A stretch of 64,000 bases of DNA from Sphingomonas sp. 8AM (GCF_902506455.1 NZ_LR733844.1:722415-786414); one strand, 5' to 3'. Positions 24,220 to 33,387 are shown, numbered from the stretch's first letter. A program made the numbers and translations. Notes: generated by a model from the letters alone, not told the origin.

Positions 24220-25965
24220 ATGCGCCACGTACTCGATGTCGAGCGCTCGATCCTTGGCCAGCCCTGGCGCTGGCGTGCGCTGGCCGCCGACCAGCGCGAC
24301 GGGTTCGTGCCCGACGATCTGCTCACCCAGTTGCTGCTCGCCCGCGGATGCCCGCGCGAGGCGCTCGACGCGCACAAGCTGCCGTCGATCCGCAGCTTCA
24401 TGCCCGACCCGTCGATCTTCCGCGACATGGACACTGCCGCCGCGCGGCTCGCCGATGCGGTGGAGCGCGGCGAGGCGATCGCGATCTTCGGCGACTATGA
24501 CGTCGATGGCGCGACCTCGTCGGCGCTGCTGGTGCTGTTGCTCCGCGCGCTGGGACGTGAGGCGCGCGTCTACATCCCCGACCGGCTGACCGAGGGATAT
24601 GGCCCGAACGCCGCCGCGATGACGCGGCTTGCCGACGAAGGCGCGACGTTGATCGTCACCGTCGATTGCGGTGCGCAGGCGTTCGAGGCGCTGGAGGCGG
24701 CGCGCTGCGACGTGATCGTCGCCGATCATCACCAATGCGCGACGCAGCTCCCGCGCGCGGTCGCGGTCGTGAATCCCAATCGCCGCGACGAGGGTGACGG
24801 CGCAGCGCACGGGCATCTCGCCGCGGTCGGGGTGTGCTTCCTGCTGGGCGCGGCGCTGCTGCGCACGTTGCGGGCGCGCGGCTATTTCGCCGAACGTGCC
24901 GAGCCGAAGCTGCTCGACCTGCTCGATCTGGTCGCGTTGGGGACGGTCGCGGATGTCGCGCAGTTGCGCGGGCTCAACCGCGCCTTCGTCGCGCAAGGGC
25001 TCAAGGTGATGGCGCAGCGCCGCAACGTCGGGCTGACCGCGCTGGCCGAGGCAGCGCGGCTGACGCGCGCGCCGACCGCCAGCGACCTCGGCTTTGCGCT
25101 GGGGCCGCGGATCAATGCCGGCGGGCGCGTCGGGCGTGCCGATCTCGGCGTGCGGCTGCTCACCACCAGCGATCCGGTCGAGGCGCGCGCGATCGCCACC
25201 GAACTCGACCGGCTCAACGAGGAACGTCGCGCGATCGAGGCGATGGTGCAGGAGGGTGCCGAGGTGATGCTGTGCCACGACCGCGCCGTCTGCGTGGTGG
25301 CGGGCGCGGGCTGGCATCCGGGCGTGATCGGGATCGTCGCCGGGCGGCTCAAGGAAAAGCTCGGCCGCCCCGCGATCGTGATCGCGCTCGACGAGGATGG
25401 CATCGGCAAGGGCTCGGGTCGCTCGATCACCGGGGTCGATCTGGGCGCGACGGTGCTGGCCGCGCGCGAGCAGGGCTTGCTGATCGCGGGCGGCGGCCAT
25501 GCGATGGCGGCGGGGCTGACGATCGCCGCCGATCAGGTGAGCGCGTTCGCCGACTGGCTCGACGCGCGGCTGGCCGGCGCGGTTGCGGAGGCGATGGCGG
25601 CGCGCGCGCTGCTGTTCGATTCGGTGGTCGCGCCCGGCGGCGTGACGCCGTCGCTGGTCGACGCGCTGGAGGCCGGCGGGCCCTATGGCACCGGCTGGCC
25701 CGCGCCGCGCGTCGCGGTCGGCCCGGTGCGCGCCATCAAGGTCGATGTGGTCGGCAACGGCCATGTCCGTGCGATCGTCGCCGGCGACGACGGCCGCAGC
25801 CTGAAGGCGATGGCGTTCCGCGCCGCCGACACCGCTTTGGGGCAGGCACTGCTCGCCGCGGGCCCGAACCGGCGGTTGTGGCTGGCGGGCCGCGCCAAGC
25901 GCGACGACTGGAGCGGGCGCGACGTGGCGGAGCTGCACCTCGACGACGCCGCCTGGGCAAATTGA
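24220..25965 (+). CDS. recJ: Single-stranded-DNA-specific exonuclease RecJ
   Basis: RecJ degrades single-stranded DNA 5' to 3' in recombination and mismatch repair. The 581-residue protein has the DHH phosphoesterase motifs: IFGDYDVDGATSSALL (motif I), TVDCG (motif II), and VIVADHHQC (motif III, DHH). The DHHA1 part contains ICGxxP-like WHPGVIGIVAGRLKEKLGRP and GIGKGSGRSITG then GGGHAMAAGLTI. The OB domain closes the protein. I chose ATG 24220; a GTG at 24184 is possible. It stands alone, divergent from the MerC gene. Confidence 0.95.
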   Translation: MRHVLDVERSILGQPWRWRALAADQRDGFVPDDLLTQLLLARGCPREALDAHKLPSIRSFMPDPSIFRDMDTAAARLADAVERGEAIAIFGDYDVDGATSSALLVLLLRALGREARVYIPDRLTEGYGPNAAAMTRLADEGATLIVTVDCGAQAFEALEAARCDVIVADHHQCATQLPRAVAVVNPNRRDEGDGAAHGHLAAVGVCFLLGAALLRTLRARGYFAERAEPKLLDLLDLVALGTVADVAQLRGLNRAFVAQGLKVMAQRRNVGLTALAEAARLTRAPTASDLGFALGPRINAGGRVGRADLGVRLLTTSDPVEARAIATELDRLNEERRAIEAMVQEGAEVMLCHDRAVCVVAGAGWHPGVIGIVAGRLKEKLGRPAIVIALDEDGIGKGSGRSITGVDLGATVLAAREQGLLIAGGGHAMAAGLTIAADQVSAFADWLDARLAGAVAEAMAARALLFDSVVAPGGVTPSLVDALEAGGPYGTGWPAPRVAVGPVRAIKVDVVGNGHVRAIVAGDDGRSLKAMAFRAADTALGQALLAAGPNRRLWLAGRAKRDDWSGRDVAELHLDDAAWAN

Positions 25966-25978
25966 TCGCGCGCGCCGC

Positions 25979-26007
25979 TTGACCGCCCGACACAATCCGC
26001 CTAGGCG
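25979..26007 (+). promoter_or_regulatory. Candidate tRNA-Glu promoter
   Basis: TTGACC (25979-25984) and TAGGCG (26002-26007) are 17 bases apart and end 17 bases before the tRNA. The -35 is strong and the -10 GC-rich. A perfect palindrome CCGCCTAGGCGG (25997-26008) overlaps the -10. Confidence 0.4.
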
Positions 26008-26024
26008 GCTCGGCACCGCAGCAC

Positions 26025-26099
26025 GGCCCCTTCGTCTAGCGGTTAGGACGCGGCCCTTTCACGGCTGAAGCACGGGTTCGATTCCCGTAGGGGTCACCA
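26025..26099 (+). tRNA. tRNA-Glu (anticodon TTC), CCA encoded
   Basis: A full cloverleaf is readable. The acceptor stem GGCCCCT pairs with AGGGGTC (one G-U). The D loop contains TAGCGGTTAGGA. The anticodon stem CGGCC/GGCTG holds loop CTTTCAC with anticodon TTC at 26058-26060. The T arm contains GGTTCGATTCC. The discriminator A is followed by an encoded CCA. Confidence 0.97.
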
Positions 26100-26212
26100 T
26101 GCCAACAATTTGGCGTAGCTGTACCTCGAGACAAGTCCGACAAGGCGCCGCTACAGGGCGCATCCGCTGACATGGGCTTGGCATCCGCAACATCGCCCGG
26201 CACATCAGGGGG

Positions 26213-27328
26213 ATGCTGCCATTACTCGCCCTGCTCGCCCTTCAGGCTGCAACGCCCCCCGCGCCTGCCGTCCCCCCGCTCGCCGCCTCGAGCGTGCCGG
26301 CGGCGCCGGAGACCCGCTGGCCGGTACGCGAAGCGGATTTCACGATCGGCGATTTCCGGTTCGCCTCGGGCGAAACGCTGCCAGCGCTGCGCATCCATTA
26401 CACAATGCTCGGTCAGCCGCATCGCAACGCCCGCGGTGAAATCGACAATGCCGTGATGGTCCTCCACGGCACCGGCGGGTCCGGCAAGCAGTTCCTCGCG
26501 CCCCAGTTCGCGGACGAGCTCTACGGTCCCGGACAGCCGCTCGACATTCGCCGCTACTGGATCATTCTGCCCGACGGCATCGGCCATGGCGGCTCGTCCA
26601 AGCCGTCCGACGGGCTGCGGATGCGGTTTCCGCGTTACGACTATGCCGACATGGTGGAGGCGCAATATCGCCTTCTTCGCGAAGGGCTTGGTATTCGCCG
26701 CATGCGCTTGATCATGGGCACGTCGATGGGCTGCATGCACGGTCTGATGTGGGGCGAGACCCATCCCGATTTCGCGCGCGCGCTGATGCCGCTGGCGTGC
26801 GAGCCGGTGCCGATCGCGGGGCTCAACCGCATGTGGCGCCAACTGCTGATCGACGGCATCAAGGCTGACCCGGCCTGGGCCGGCGGCAATTACCGGGAAC
26901 AGCCGCTTCAGGGTCTGCGAACCGCTCAGACCGCATTGTTCATCGCCGGCGCCGCGCCGCTCAACCTGCAGAAGCTCTATCCCGATCGCGACGCGGCCGC
27001 CGCCTTCGCACAGGAGCGCGTCAGCACGGCGATCGCGCGGCTGGATGCCAACGACCTGATCTATCAGGTCGACGCGTCGCGGACCTACGACCCCTCGGCG
27101 AACCTCGGTGCGATCACCGCGCCGCTTGTCTGGATCAACTCGGCGGACGACTTCATCAACCCGCGCCATCTTGACTACCCCGCGCGCGCGGTCCGCCAGA
27201 TGAAGAACGCCCGCTTTCGCCTGATCCCGGAAACCGCCGAGACGCACGGCCATGGCACCCACACCTGGGCCGTCAACTGGAAGGCCGACCTGGCGGACCT
27301 GCTGGTACGGACGGAGGCGACGCGCTGA
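26213..27328 (+). CDS. Secreted alpha/beta hydrolase, homoserine O-acetyltransferase-like
   Basis: This 371-residue protein has a signal peptide (MLPLLALLALQAATPPAPAV) and an alpha/beta hydrolase fold of the MetX type. The triad can be read as Ser in GTSMGCMHGLMW, Asp in INSADDFINP, and His in the ETHGHGTHTW region near the C-terminus. LHGTGGSGKQF is the oxyanion strand. True MetX works in the cytoplasm on homoserine; the signal peptide argues against methionine synthesis and for a periplasmic esterase or acyltransferase. Its 3' end overlaps the convergent NTF2-like gene by 56 bases. Confidence 0.85.
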   Translation: MLPLLALLALQAATPPAPAVPPLAASSVPAAPETRWPVREADFTIGDFRFASGETLPALRIHYTMLGQPHRNARGEIDNAVMVLHGTGGSGKQFLAPQFADELYGPGQPLDIRRYWIILPDGIGHGGSSKPSDGLRMRFPRYDYADMVEAQYRLLREGLGIRRMRLIMGTSMGCMHGLMWGETHPDFARALMPLACEPVPIAGLNRMWRQLLIDGIKADPAWAGGNYREQPLQGLRTAQTALFIAGAAPLNLQKLYPDRDAAAAFAQERVSTAIARLDANDLIYQVDASRTYDPSANLGAITAPLVWINSADDFINPRHLDYPARAVRQMKNARFRLIPETAETHGHGTHTWAVNWKADLADLLVRTEATR

Positions 27329-27794
27329 GCGGAGCCGCCGGCCGACTGGGTACATCATGCGCCGAAACGTGATTGAGCGTGATCACCCAGCGACCGGCCA
27401 CCTTCCGGAACAGCCGCGTATTCACCCCTTCCGCCGCACGCTCGGGACGTTCGAGATGATAACGCCCCACCAACATCGCGGCATCGTCGGCGAGCAGCTC
27501 GATGGTCATGTCGTAGAAGTGGAGCATGCCCCGCGTTCGCGGCGAAGCGCCATAGTCGCGGACGTAATGGTCGAGCGTTCCCTGCCAGCCGTCCTGGAAC
27601 CTGCCGCCGGAAACGAAGACGACGTCGGGATTGCTGAAGCTGGCCATGTACCCACGGAAATCCCCGCGGTTCCAGGCTTGTTCCATTTGCCCGATCACGG
27701 CGAGGATCGCGGCACGGTCCTGTGTCGGGTCGGCGGCGGCGGGCGACGCCAGACAGATCGTCGCCGCCAGCGCGCAGAATCGATACCGTGTCAT
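27273..27794 (-). CDS. Secreted NTF2-like (DUF4440/SnoaL-type) protein
   Basis: This 173-residue protein starts with a signal peptide (YRFCALAATICLASPAAA) and carries one NTF2-like fold. It includes AILAVIGQMEQAWNRGDFRGYMASF, the DVVFVSGGRFQDGW strand and GRYHLERPERAAEG through RWVITLNHVSAHDV. The family includes isomerases and many proteins of unknown role. The proline/serine-rich tail (ASPPSVPAGPPGRPSS) is encoded where the gene overlaps the opposite hydrolase gene, suggesting the tail was acquired by stop loss. Start ATG 27794 is preferred over TTG 27806. Confidence 0.75.
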   Translation of the reverse strand: MTRYRFCALAATICLASPAAADPTQDRAAILAVIGQMEQAWNRGDFRGYMASFSNPDVVFVSGGRFQDGWQGTLDHYVRDYGASPRTRGMLHFYDMTIELLADDAAMLVGRYHLERPERAAEGVNTRLFRKVAGRWVITLNHVSAHDVPSRPAAPLSASPPSVPAGPPGRPSS

Positions 27795-28021
27795 CCGCGT
27801 CAACAAGCCCGGTTATGCTCCCGGGATCAAGGCCTTGCGGTTGGTCGCCTCGCCGGCGCCATCGGTGGAACCGTTCGCTCGAAAAGCAGACGATCAAAGC
27901 GACTTAAAGGCAACACCCGCATAGCGATCAAGCAAGAACGGGTAAGAAAGGCTTGAGCTTTCATCATGGTGTCGCAAACAGCCGCGACGGGCTGCGGGAT
28001 CGACAGCCCATGGGGAGAATG

Positions 28022-30604
28022 ATGATCGTGAGCGCCAAGTCCATGCTGATGCAAGGTTCGTATCTGGCCGCCTTTGCCACCGCGCTGACGCTGGTGCCGC
28101 TCGCTGTCGCGGCGCAGACCACCACGACGCCCGCCACTGGCACGGTGCCTGCCGCGAATACCGCGCAGACGGCTACGGACGGAACGGCGACCACGGACGC
28201 CGCGGAAACGAGCGGCTCGGATATCATCGTCACCGGTTCGGCACGGCGCCAGCGGCGCTTCGACGTGTCCTATGCGGTCAACTCACTCGGCCAGGACGAT
28301 GTGAAGCGGCTGGCTCCGCTCAACTTCGCCGACCTGCTCGGCAAGCTGCCCGGCATCCAGGTCGAGGCGACCGGTGGCGAAGTACAGAACGTTACCCGCA
28401 TCCGCGGCATCCCGACCGACGACGGCTACGCCGTGTTCCAGCAGGACGGCCTGCCGCTCTTTCACGACATCAACGGCAATTTCTTCCGCGGCGACAGCCT
28501 CAACCGCTACGACCTGATGACCGAGCGGGTCGAAGTGGTGCGTGGCGGCCCGGCGCCGATCTTCGCCAGCCAGGCGGCGGCGATCGTCAACAATATCACG
28601 GTGACCGGCAGCGACACGCCGCGCGGCAAGGTGCAGATGACGGTCGGCACCACCGATCTCTACCGGCTCGACGCGATGCAGTCCGGTCCGCTGGGCGAGC
28701 GCACCTATTATGCGATCGGCGGCTTCCTCCGTCGCGACGGCGGGCAGCGCGACAACGGCTTTCCCAACGATCGCGGCGGGCAGATCCGCGCCAATATCAA
28801 GCACGACCTCGACAATGGCTCGGTGCGATTGAGCGTCAACTACCTCAACGACCACAACACCTTCTATCTGCCGATCCCGGTCGCCGATCCCCGCAACCCG
28901 TCGGTGTCGCTCGATCCCTTCATCGACTTTTTCCATGGCACGCTCAACTCGCCGGCGTTCCGCGGCGTCACGCTCAAGTACCGCGACGCAGCCGGCGTGA
29001 CGCAGAGCGAAACCCGCGATCTCGCCGATGGCCGTCACATGGAATATGGCAACATCGGCCTGCAATATGATGCCGAGTTCAGCGGGTGGCAGCTCGCGGT
29101 GCGCGCCGGCTACACCAAGGGACGCCTGAACTTCGACGCGCTTTATTCGACGTCGAACCCGGTTGACGCGACGACGTTCGCCAACGGCTTCCGCGCGGCG
29201 GCCAATACCGCATTCGGTACCACCGCCACCCCGGTCGCGCGGCTTGGCTATGCGCTGGCGGGCAGCAACGGAGCGACCGCCTACGATCCGTTCGGTGCCT
29301 CGGGTCTGGTCGTGCAGGCGCAATATCGCGGCGTCGGCTCAAGCTTCTATTCGGGTCAGGGCGATGTCAGCGTCACGCGCAAGTTCGAGACCGGCATCGG
29401 CAGCCATGACCTGCGTATTGGCGGCTATGCCTCCGCTTATGGCCTGACAAACAAGGCGATCTATCAGGATTACCTGATGGAGGTGCGCAGCCAGCCGCGC
29501 ACGCTCGATCTGGTCGCCTACGACGCCAGCAACAACGTGCTCGGCTATGTGACCGACAAGGGCGTGCTGCGCTACGGTACGACGCTCAACCAGGGCGATG
29601 TCGATTCGACCGTCTACGCGCTCTACGCCAACGATACGTGGGAAGTGATGCCGGGGCTGCGGGTCGACGGCGGCATTCGGCAAGAATGGTACCATATCGA
29701 TGGCTATGGCCTGACCACCGCCACCAACGGCGTCAATCTGGGCGATCCGGCGACGCTGGCGGACAATGCGGTTCGTACGTTCGACGGCGGGCGCCAGTCG
29801 CGCAAGGACAATCCGACCGCGACCAACTGGACGCTCGGGGTCAATTACGACGTCAGCGACCATTTCGGTGGCTATGTGCGTGCGTCGCACCTCGAAGTGC
29901 CGCCGCAATCGTCGAGCTATTACAACATCAATCCGGTGTTGGTGAAGACGCAGGCCGATCAGTATGAGGCCGGACTGAAGGCGTCCTTCGGCCGCAACTA
30001 TTTGTACCTGACCGGCTTCTACACGAAGTTCGATCCGTTCAACGCGTCGTTCGTGGCGTTCAATCCCGCCACCGGCCGCAACGATCAGGCGGTACCGTTC
30101 ATCGGTCAGGCCGAGGTGAAGGGCGTCGAGGTCGACGGCACGCTCGCGCCGGTGCGGTGGTTCTTCGTATCGGGTTCGTTCACCTATCAGGACCCGCAGT
30201 ACAAGAACCTGCAGAACAGCTCCGGGGCCGATCCGTCGGCGGTGAACGGCAACCAGATCATCCGCGAGCCGAAGGTGTTCGGCAACGTTCGTCCGACCTT
30301 CTCGTTCGACGCCGGCGGCGACCAGGTCGAGGTATATGGCCGGTACGAATATATCGGCCGTCGCTATGTCGATCTGCTCAACCGCACCGGTCTGCCGTCT
30401 TACAACACCTTCGGGCTGGGCGGAACGCTGACCCACAATGGCTTCCAGTTCCAGGTGGTTGGCGACAACATCTTCAACAACAAGGGACTGACCGAGGGCA
30501 ATCCGCGGACCGACCAGCTCGACGGACAGACCTCCCGCGACGCGATCTACGGTCGCCCGATCTTCGGCCGCAGCGTGCGCTTCATCGTGAGCAAGGCGTG
30601 GTGA
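28022..30604 (+). CDS. TonB-dependent outer membrane receptor
   Basis: This receptor of about 860 residues imports a ligand across the outer membrane using TonB energy. It has a signal peptide (GSYLAAFATALTLVPLAVAA), a TonB-box-like SDIIVTGSA segment, a plug domain (about 65-180: LAPLNFADLLGKLPGIQVEA, RIRGIPTDDGYAVFQQDGLP, RVEVVRGGPAPIFASQAA), and a barrel ending in the aromatic SVRFIVSKAW. Starts at 28010, 28019, 28022 and GTG 28028 are all possible; the GGGGAGA site at 28012-28018 favours the later ones. A DUF218 gene overlaps its stop. The ligand is not identifiable; no siderophore genes are adjacent. Confidence 0.92.
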   Translation: MIVSAKSMLMQGSYLAAFATALTLVPLAVAAQTTTTPATGTVPAANTAQTATDGTATTDAAETSGSDIIVTGSARRQRRFDVSYAVNSLGQDDVKRLAPLNFADLLGKLPGIQVEATGGEVQNVTRIRGIPTDDGYAVFQQDGLPLFHDINGNFFRGDSLNRYDLMTERVEVVRGGPAPIFASQAAAIVNNITVTGSDTPRGKVQMTVGTTDLYRLDAMQSGPLGERTYYAIGGFLRRDGGQRDNGFPNDRGGQIRANIKHDLDNGSVRLSVNYLNDHNTFYLPIPVADPRNPSVSLDPFIDFFHGTLNSPAFRGVTLKYRDAAGVTQSETRDLADGRHMEYGNIGLQYDAEFSGWQLAVRAGYTKGRLNFDALYSTSNPVDATTFANGFRAAANTAFGTTATPVARLGYALAGSNGATAYDPFGASGLVVQAQYRGVGSSFYSGQGDVSVTRKFETGIGSHDLRIGGYASAYGLTNKAIYQDYLMEVRSQPRTLDLVAYDASNNVLGYVTDKGVLRYGTTLNQGDVDSTVYALYANDTWEVMPGLRVDGGIRQEWYHIDGYGLTTATNGVNLGDPATLADNAVRTFDGGRQSRKDNPTATNWTLGVNYDVSDHFGGYVRASHLEVPPQSSSYYNINPVLVKTQADQYEAGLKASFGRNYLYLTGFYTKFDPFNASFVAFNPATGRNDQAVPFIGQAEVKGVEVDGTLAPVRWFFVSGSFTYQDPQYKNLQNSSGADPSAVNGNQIIREPKVFGNVRPTFSFDAGGDQVEVYGRYEYIGRRYVDLLNRTGLPSYNTFGLGGTLTHNGFQFQVVGDNIFNNKGLTEGNPRTDQLDGQTSRDAIYGRPIFGRSVRFIVSKAW

Positions 30605-31683
30605 AGACACGGGCCGGCGCCATCGGAGCCCTGCTGCTGCTGCTCGCAGCACCCGTATCCGCTGCGCCGGCCCGCGATGCGCATCTCGCCACGCTGTCGA
30701 CGCGCTTGTTCCCGCACCTGCGCGCCCTGCCGACGAGCCCGGCGCGCCAGCGCCGCCTCGACGCCTGTGTCGGCCGTGCGCCATGCCTCGTCGAGGCGGC
30801 GATCTGGCGCGACGACGAACGCGAGAGCGTGGCACGTCGTATGCCGAGCGAAGCAGACGCGATCCGCCGGGAAATCGACGGTCTGAACGAGGTGCTTCGC
30901 GTCTATGGTGTGGGCAAGCTGCCGCGCTACCCGCTCGTTGACGGTCCTGACGAGGCGTTCGGCAGCGCCGCGCTGGCGGCGAAGGTGGCCGACGCGGTGA
31001 TGCTGGCCGATGCTCAGCGTGACGATCCTGCCGTGGCCGGCGATTACGGCCTGTCGCTGGCGCTCGCGCTGCTTGATGCCAACGACAAGGATGCCGCGGC
31101 AGCGTTCGAGCCGCTCGACGAGCGGTTCAACGCGGCGGCGATGACAAAGGCGCGGGAGACCGATTGGGGGCGCTTCCGTTATTTGGCCATCGTCGCGCTC
31201 GGCGTCGGTCCGGATGACCTCGCCACGCCGCTGAGCGCGCGCGGAAAGGTCAACGTGCGGCTTGCCGCCGAGCGCTTCGCGCAGGGGCTGGCACCGTTCA
31301 TCATCGTCAGCGGCAGCGCGGTCCACCCGCGCGGCACCCGTCATGTTGAAGCATTGGAGATGCAGCGCGCGCTGATCGACCGCTTCGGCGTTCCGCCAGC
31401 GGCGATTGTCGTGGAGCCCTATGCCCGGCATACGACCACGAACCTCCGAAACGCGACCCGCCGTCTGCACGCACTCGGTGCGCCGCTCGCGCAAGACGTG
31501 CTGGTCGTCAGCAACGTCGGCCACATCGACGCGATCGTGAGCCCGGCGTTCGTCATCCGCAATCAGGCCGAGCTCGGCTATCAGCCCGGGACGATCGCGG
31601 GGCGGCCGTCGCCCAACGAAGCTGTCTTTCGCCCTCTTGCGGCCTCGCTGCGCATTGATCCCGGCGATCCACTGGATCCATGA
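30601..31683 (+). CDS. DUF218 (YdcF/SanA-like) domain protein, secreted
   Basis: This 360-residue protein has a signal peptide (AGAIGALLLLLAAPVSAA). Its N-terminal region has no clear family, and a DUF218 domain lies from about residue 195. DUF218 landmarks are YLAIVALGVGPDD, RLAAERFAQGLAPFIIVSGS, MQRALIDRFGVPPAAIVVEP and the HTTTNLRNATRRL motif. Relatives act in envelope biogenesis, but chemistry is unknown. The GTG start forms a GTGA overlap with the TonB receptor stop, so they are coupled; that pairing hints that the DUF218 protein processes or handles whatever the receptor imports. The DNA downstream is decayed. Confidence 0.85.
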   Translation: MKTRAGAIGALLLLLAAPVSAAPARDAHLATLSTRLFPHLRALPTSPARQRRLDACVGRAPCLVEAAIWRDDERESVARRMPSEADAIRREIDGLNEVLRVYGVGKLPRYPLVDGPDEAFGSAALAAKVADAVMLADAQRDDPAVAGDYGLSLALALLDANDKDAAAAFEPLDERFNAAAMTKARETDWGRFRYLAIVALGVGPDDLATPLSARGKVNVRLAAERFAQGLAPFIIVSGSAVHPRGTRHVEALEMQRALIDRFGVPPAAIVVEPYARHTTTNLRNATRRLHALGAPLAQDVLVVSNVGHIDAIVSPAFVIRNQAELGYQPGTIAGRPSPNEAVFRPLAASLRIDPGDPLDP

Positions 31684-31872
31684 CGGGACCGGCGCTCGGG
31701 AAGAGCCGGAATCGGTCGGCCGCCGATCGATTGGCATGTCGCGCCGTTGACGCCACTGTAGCTAAGGGATGGTACGCCGGGGCCGGACGGTTCGTGGCAT
31801 TTCTAAAGAGAGCTGGCGACCCGGCGTGGTGCCGGCCACGCCGAAGGGCGTGGACGATCAATCGATAGCGGG

Positions 31873-32202
31873 GGGCGGCTGCGCGCTCGGGCAATCAACC
31901 TGCACAGCGTGTGGAAGTCGCTTCTGGTCGATGACGAACAACTGTCGTTCTCGGATCTGGCGACGTGGCTGAACGGGCGCATCACGCCCGCCGATGTCAG
32001 GGCGTGGTCGTCGAACGGTCCCGCGGCGTGATTGGCCGACAGCGTGTCGGTGCGGGACCAATTGTACCCGCCGGCGAACGAAACCGCCCTCGGCTACCGA
32101 TACGTCTACGACAACACGCACCGTCTGGAACTTCAGCTGGAAAAAGGTGGCGTTCGACTGGCGACGTATCTCACCGACTGTTCCGGTAGCGCGGCTTTTT
32201 GA
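31873..32202 (+). pseudogene. Remnant of an S1/P1 nuclease (C-terminal part)
   Basis: Reading in the frame of base 31897 gives INLHSVWKSLLVDDEQL, then SDLATWLNGRI, an in-frame TGA at 32029, then LADSVSVRDQLYPPANETA, GYRYVYDNTHRLELQLEKG and GVRLATYLTD to a stop at 32200. This matches the C-terminal third of S1/P1 nucleases, where NLHxVWD supplies a zinc ligand and the QLxxAGxRLAxxLN segment is highly conserved. The metal-binding Asp after VW is replaced by Lys and the N-terminal two thirds are missing. It is therefore a dead fragment, not a recoded gene. Confidence 0.7.
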
Positions 32203-32411
32203 AATGCCATCCGACGGTTTCGGGGCAAGCCGGATCGCAGATCTGGCTCGCTGCTATAGCATTGGCTCATGTAACGGGCGGCACTATGATGTGTCGGTTA
32301 GCGTGCAGCCCTTGAATTGCGACGGGACGAGGAATGGGACCGGGATGGGTGGCATGGAGTTTAGGGATCGCCGCGTTGCTCGGTTGGCAGGTCCCCGGCA
32401 TGGCTGACTAA

Positions 32412-32586
32412 CCCGGTCACGTCACCGGCATCGGTGGCATCTTCGTCAAGAGCAAGGATCCCAAGGCGTTGGTGCGCTGGTATAAGGAGGCGCTGGGGCT
32501 CGACGTTGCATCATGAGCCGGGGCAGCGCTGCCCTTCGACGCGCCCGGGCATCCGCCGAAGGTCTCGTGGATGGCCTTCCCAGGTA
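32412..32586 (+). pseudogene. Remnant of a VOC (glyoxalase/bleomycin-resistance-like) protein
   Basis: The frame starting at 32421 reads VTGIGGIFVKSKDPKALVRW then YKEALGLDV, the characteristic first beta-alpha unit of VOC-family proteins. A TGA interrupts it at 32514. After that only a faint PKVSWMAFPGS match remains before similarity is lost. The metal ligands cannot be found. Confidence 0.6.
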
Positions 32587-32836
32587 GCACGCGGTCGGCA
32601 TGCCGGTCAGCGGGCCGCCCTGCGCCGGGGCAAAAGAAGCTCGTGCCGCGTCACCTTGGTCGCGCCGCTCTTTGCGGCGCGCAACGGACCCCGGTCGATC
32701 AGGTGAAGCACCGCGTCCTGTGTCCGGGACCAACCGCTACGAGACGAAAAACAGCAGCGCGATCCTGAAGACAGGTGCTGTCAGAAGCATGAGACGAGCC
32801 GAAGCTGATGCTCCGGCTCGTCGTTTTCGCGGAAGG

Positions 32837-33370
32837 TCAGTAGTTCAATGAGCGGGAGCGGCGCGAATTGTGCCCGCCATTGCGATGCAAGATGTCCGCT
32901 GCCGCCTCGGCAGAGAGGTCGTTGACGCTTGTATCGACCGTGACGAGCACGCCGCCGCGGCCAAGGCGTCCGCCGTAATAGTCGATGTCGTCCCGATCGA
33001 TCCCGTGCTTGCCGAGCGTCTCGTTCAGCGTTCCGGCCGCCGCCCCGGCCGCCGCGCCGATCGCCATCGCTCCGGGCACTGCGGATGCCGCGATCGCCCC
33101 CGCAGCGACGAGCGGGCCGACGCCAGGGATCGCCAGCGCGGCGACGCCGAGGCCCGCCCCCAGGGCGCCACCGCCGAGGATGCCGCGGGCAATGCTGCCG
33201 TGCTCCTCGTCCGTGACGTCACCGGTGGCGTCCGCCGTCGTGGTGACGCCTTCGTGCCGCGTGATGACCGAAAGGGCGCGATCGGAGATTCCGGCGTCGC
33301 GGAGCTCGGCAACCGCGCGCTGCGCCTCCGCCTCGGTGTCGAAGATGGCCGAAGCCGTTTGCATGTTCAT
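32837..33370 (-). CDS. General stress protein of the YflT/17M type with glycine-zipper core
   Basis: This 177-residue protein starts with a ferredoxin-like strand-helix (ASAIFDTEAEAQRAVAELRD then AGISDRALSVITR), as in the YflT/GSP17M family. A long glycine/alanine-rich hydrophobic core follows (residues about 65-120, ARGILGGGALGAGLG and beyond). A second similar strand-helix (GGVLVTVDTSVNDLSAEAAA) closes it. The core could insert in a membrane or self-associate. ATG 33370 has a GGAG site 8 bases away. It follows the GlsB-like gene by 17 bases and presumably shares its stress promoter. Confidence 0.78.
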   Translation of the reverse strand: MNMQTASAIFDTEAEAQRAVAELRDAGISDRALSVITRHEGVTTTADATGDVTDEEHGSIARGILGGGALGAGLGVAALAIPGVGPLVAAGAIAASAVPGAMAIGAAAGAAAGTLNETLGKHGIDRDDIDYYGGRLGRGGVLVTVDTSVNDLSAEAAADILHRNGGHNSRRSRSLNY

Positions 33371-33387
33371 CGTTGTCACTCCGGCAA

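Larger units (their letters stand above)
31684..32836. other. 1.15 kb decayed region without intact genes
   Basis: No intact gene with a ribosome site is visible. Two degenerate coding remnants are listed separately (31873-32202 and 32412-32586). A 25-codon reading frame at 32334-32411 encodes a hydrophobic peptide directly in frame with the VOC remnant, but nothing supports expression. The stretch 32587-32836 holds no recognisable feature. Confidence 0.7.

Noticed and set aside
24163..26016. Long open frame on the minus strand covering recJ (617 codons)
   Set aside because: The plus-strand recJ has all catalytic motifs; the minus frame is a high-GC shadow with arginine/histidine-rich, non-conserved product.
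32029..32031. In-frame TGA read as possible selenocysteine in the nuclease-like frame
   Set aside because: S1/P1 nucleases have no selenocysteine position, a metal ligand is also lost and the N-terminus is missing, so decay is the simpler explanation.
32334..32411. 25-codon hydrophobic peptide in frame with the VOC remnant
   Set aside because: Small size, poor spacing of the GAGGA site and location in decayed DNA; no support for expression.
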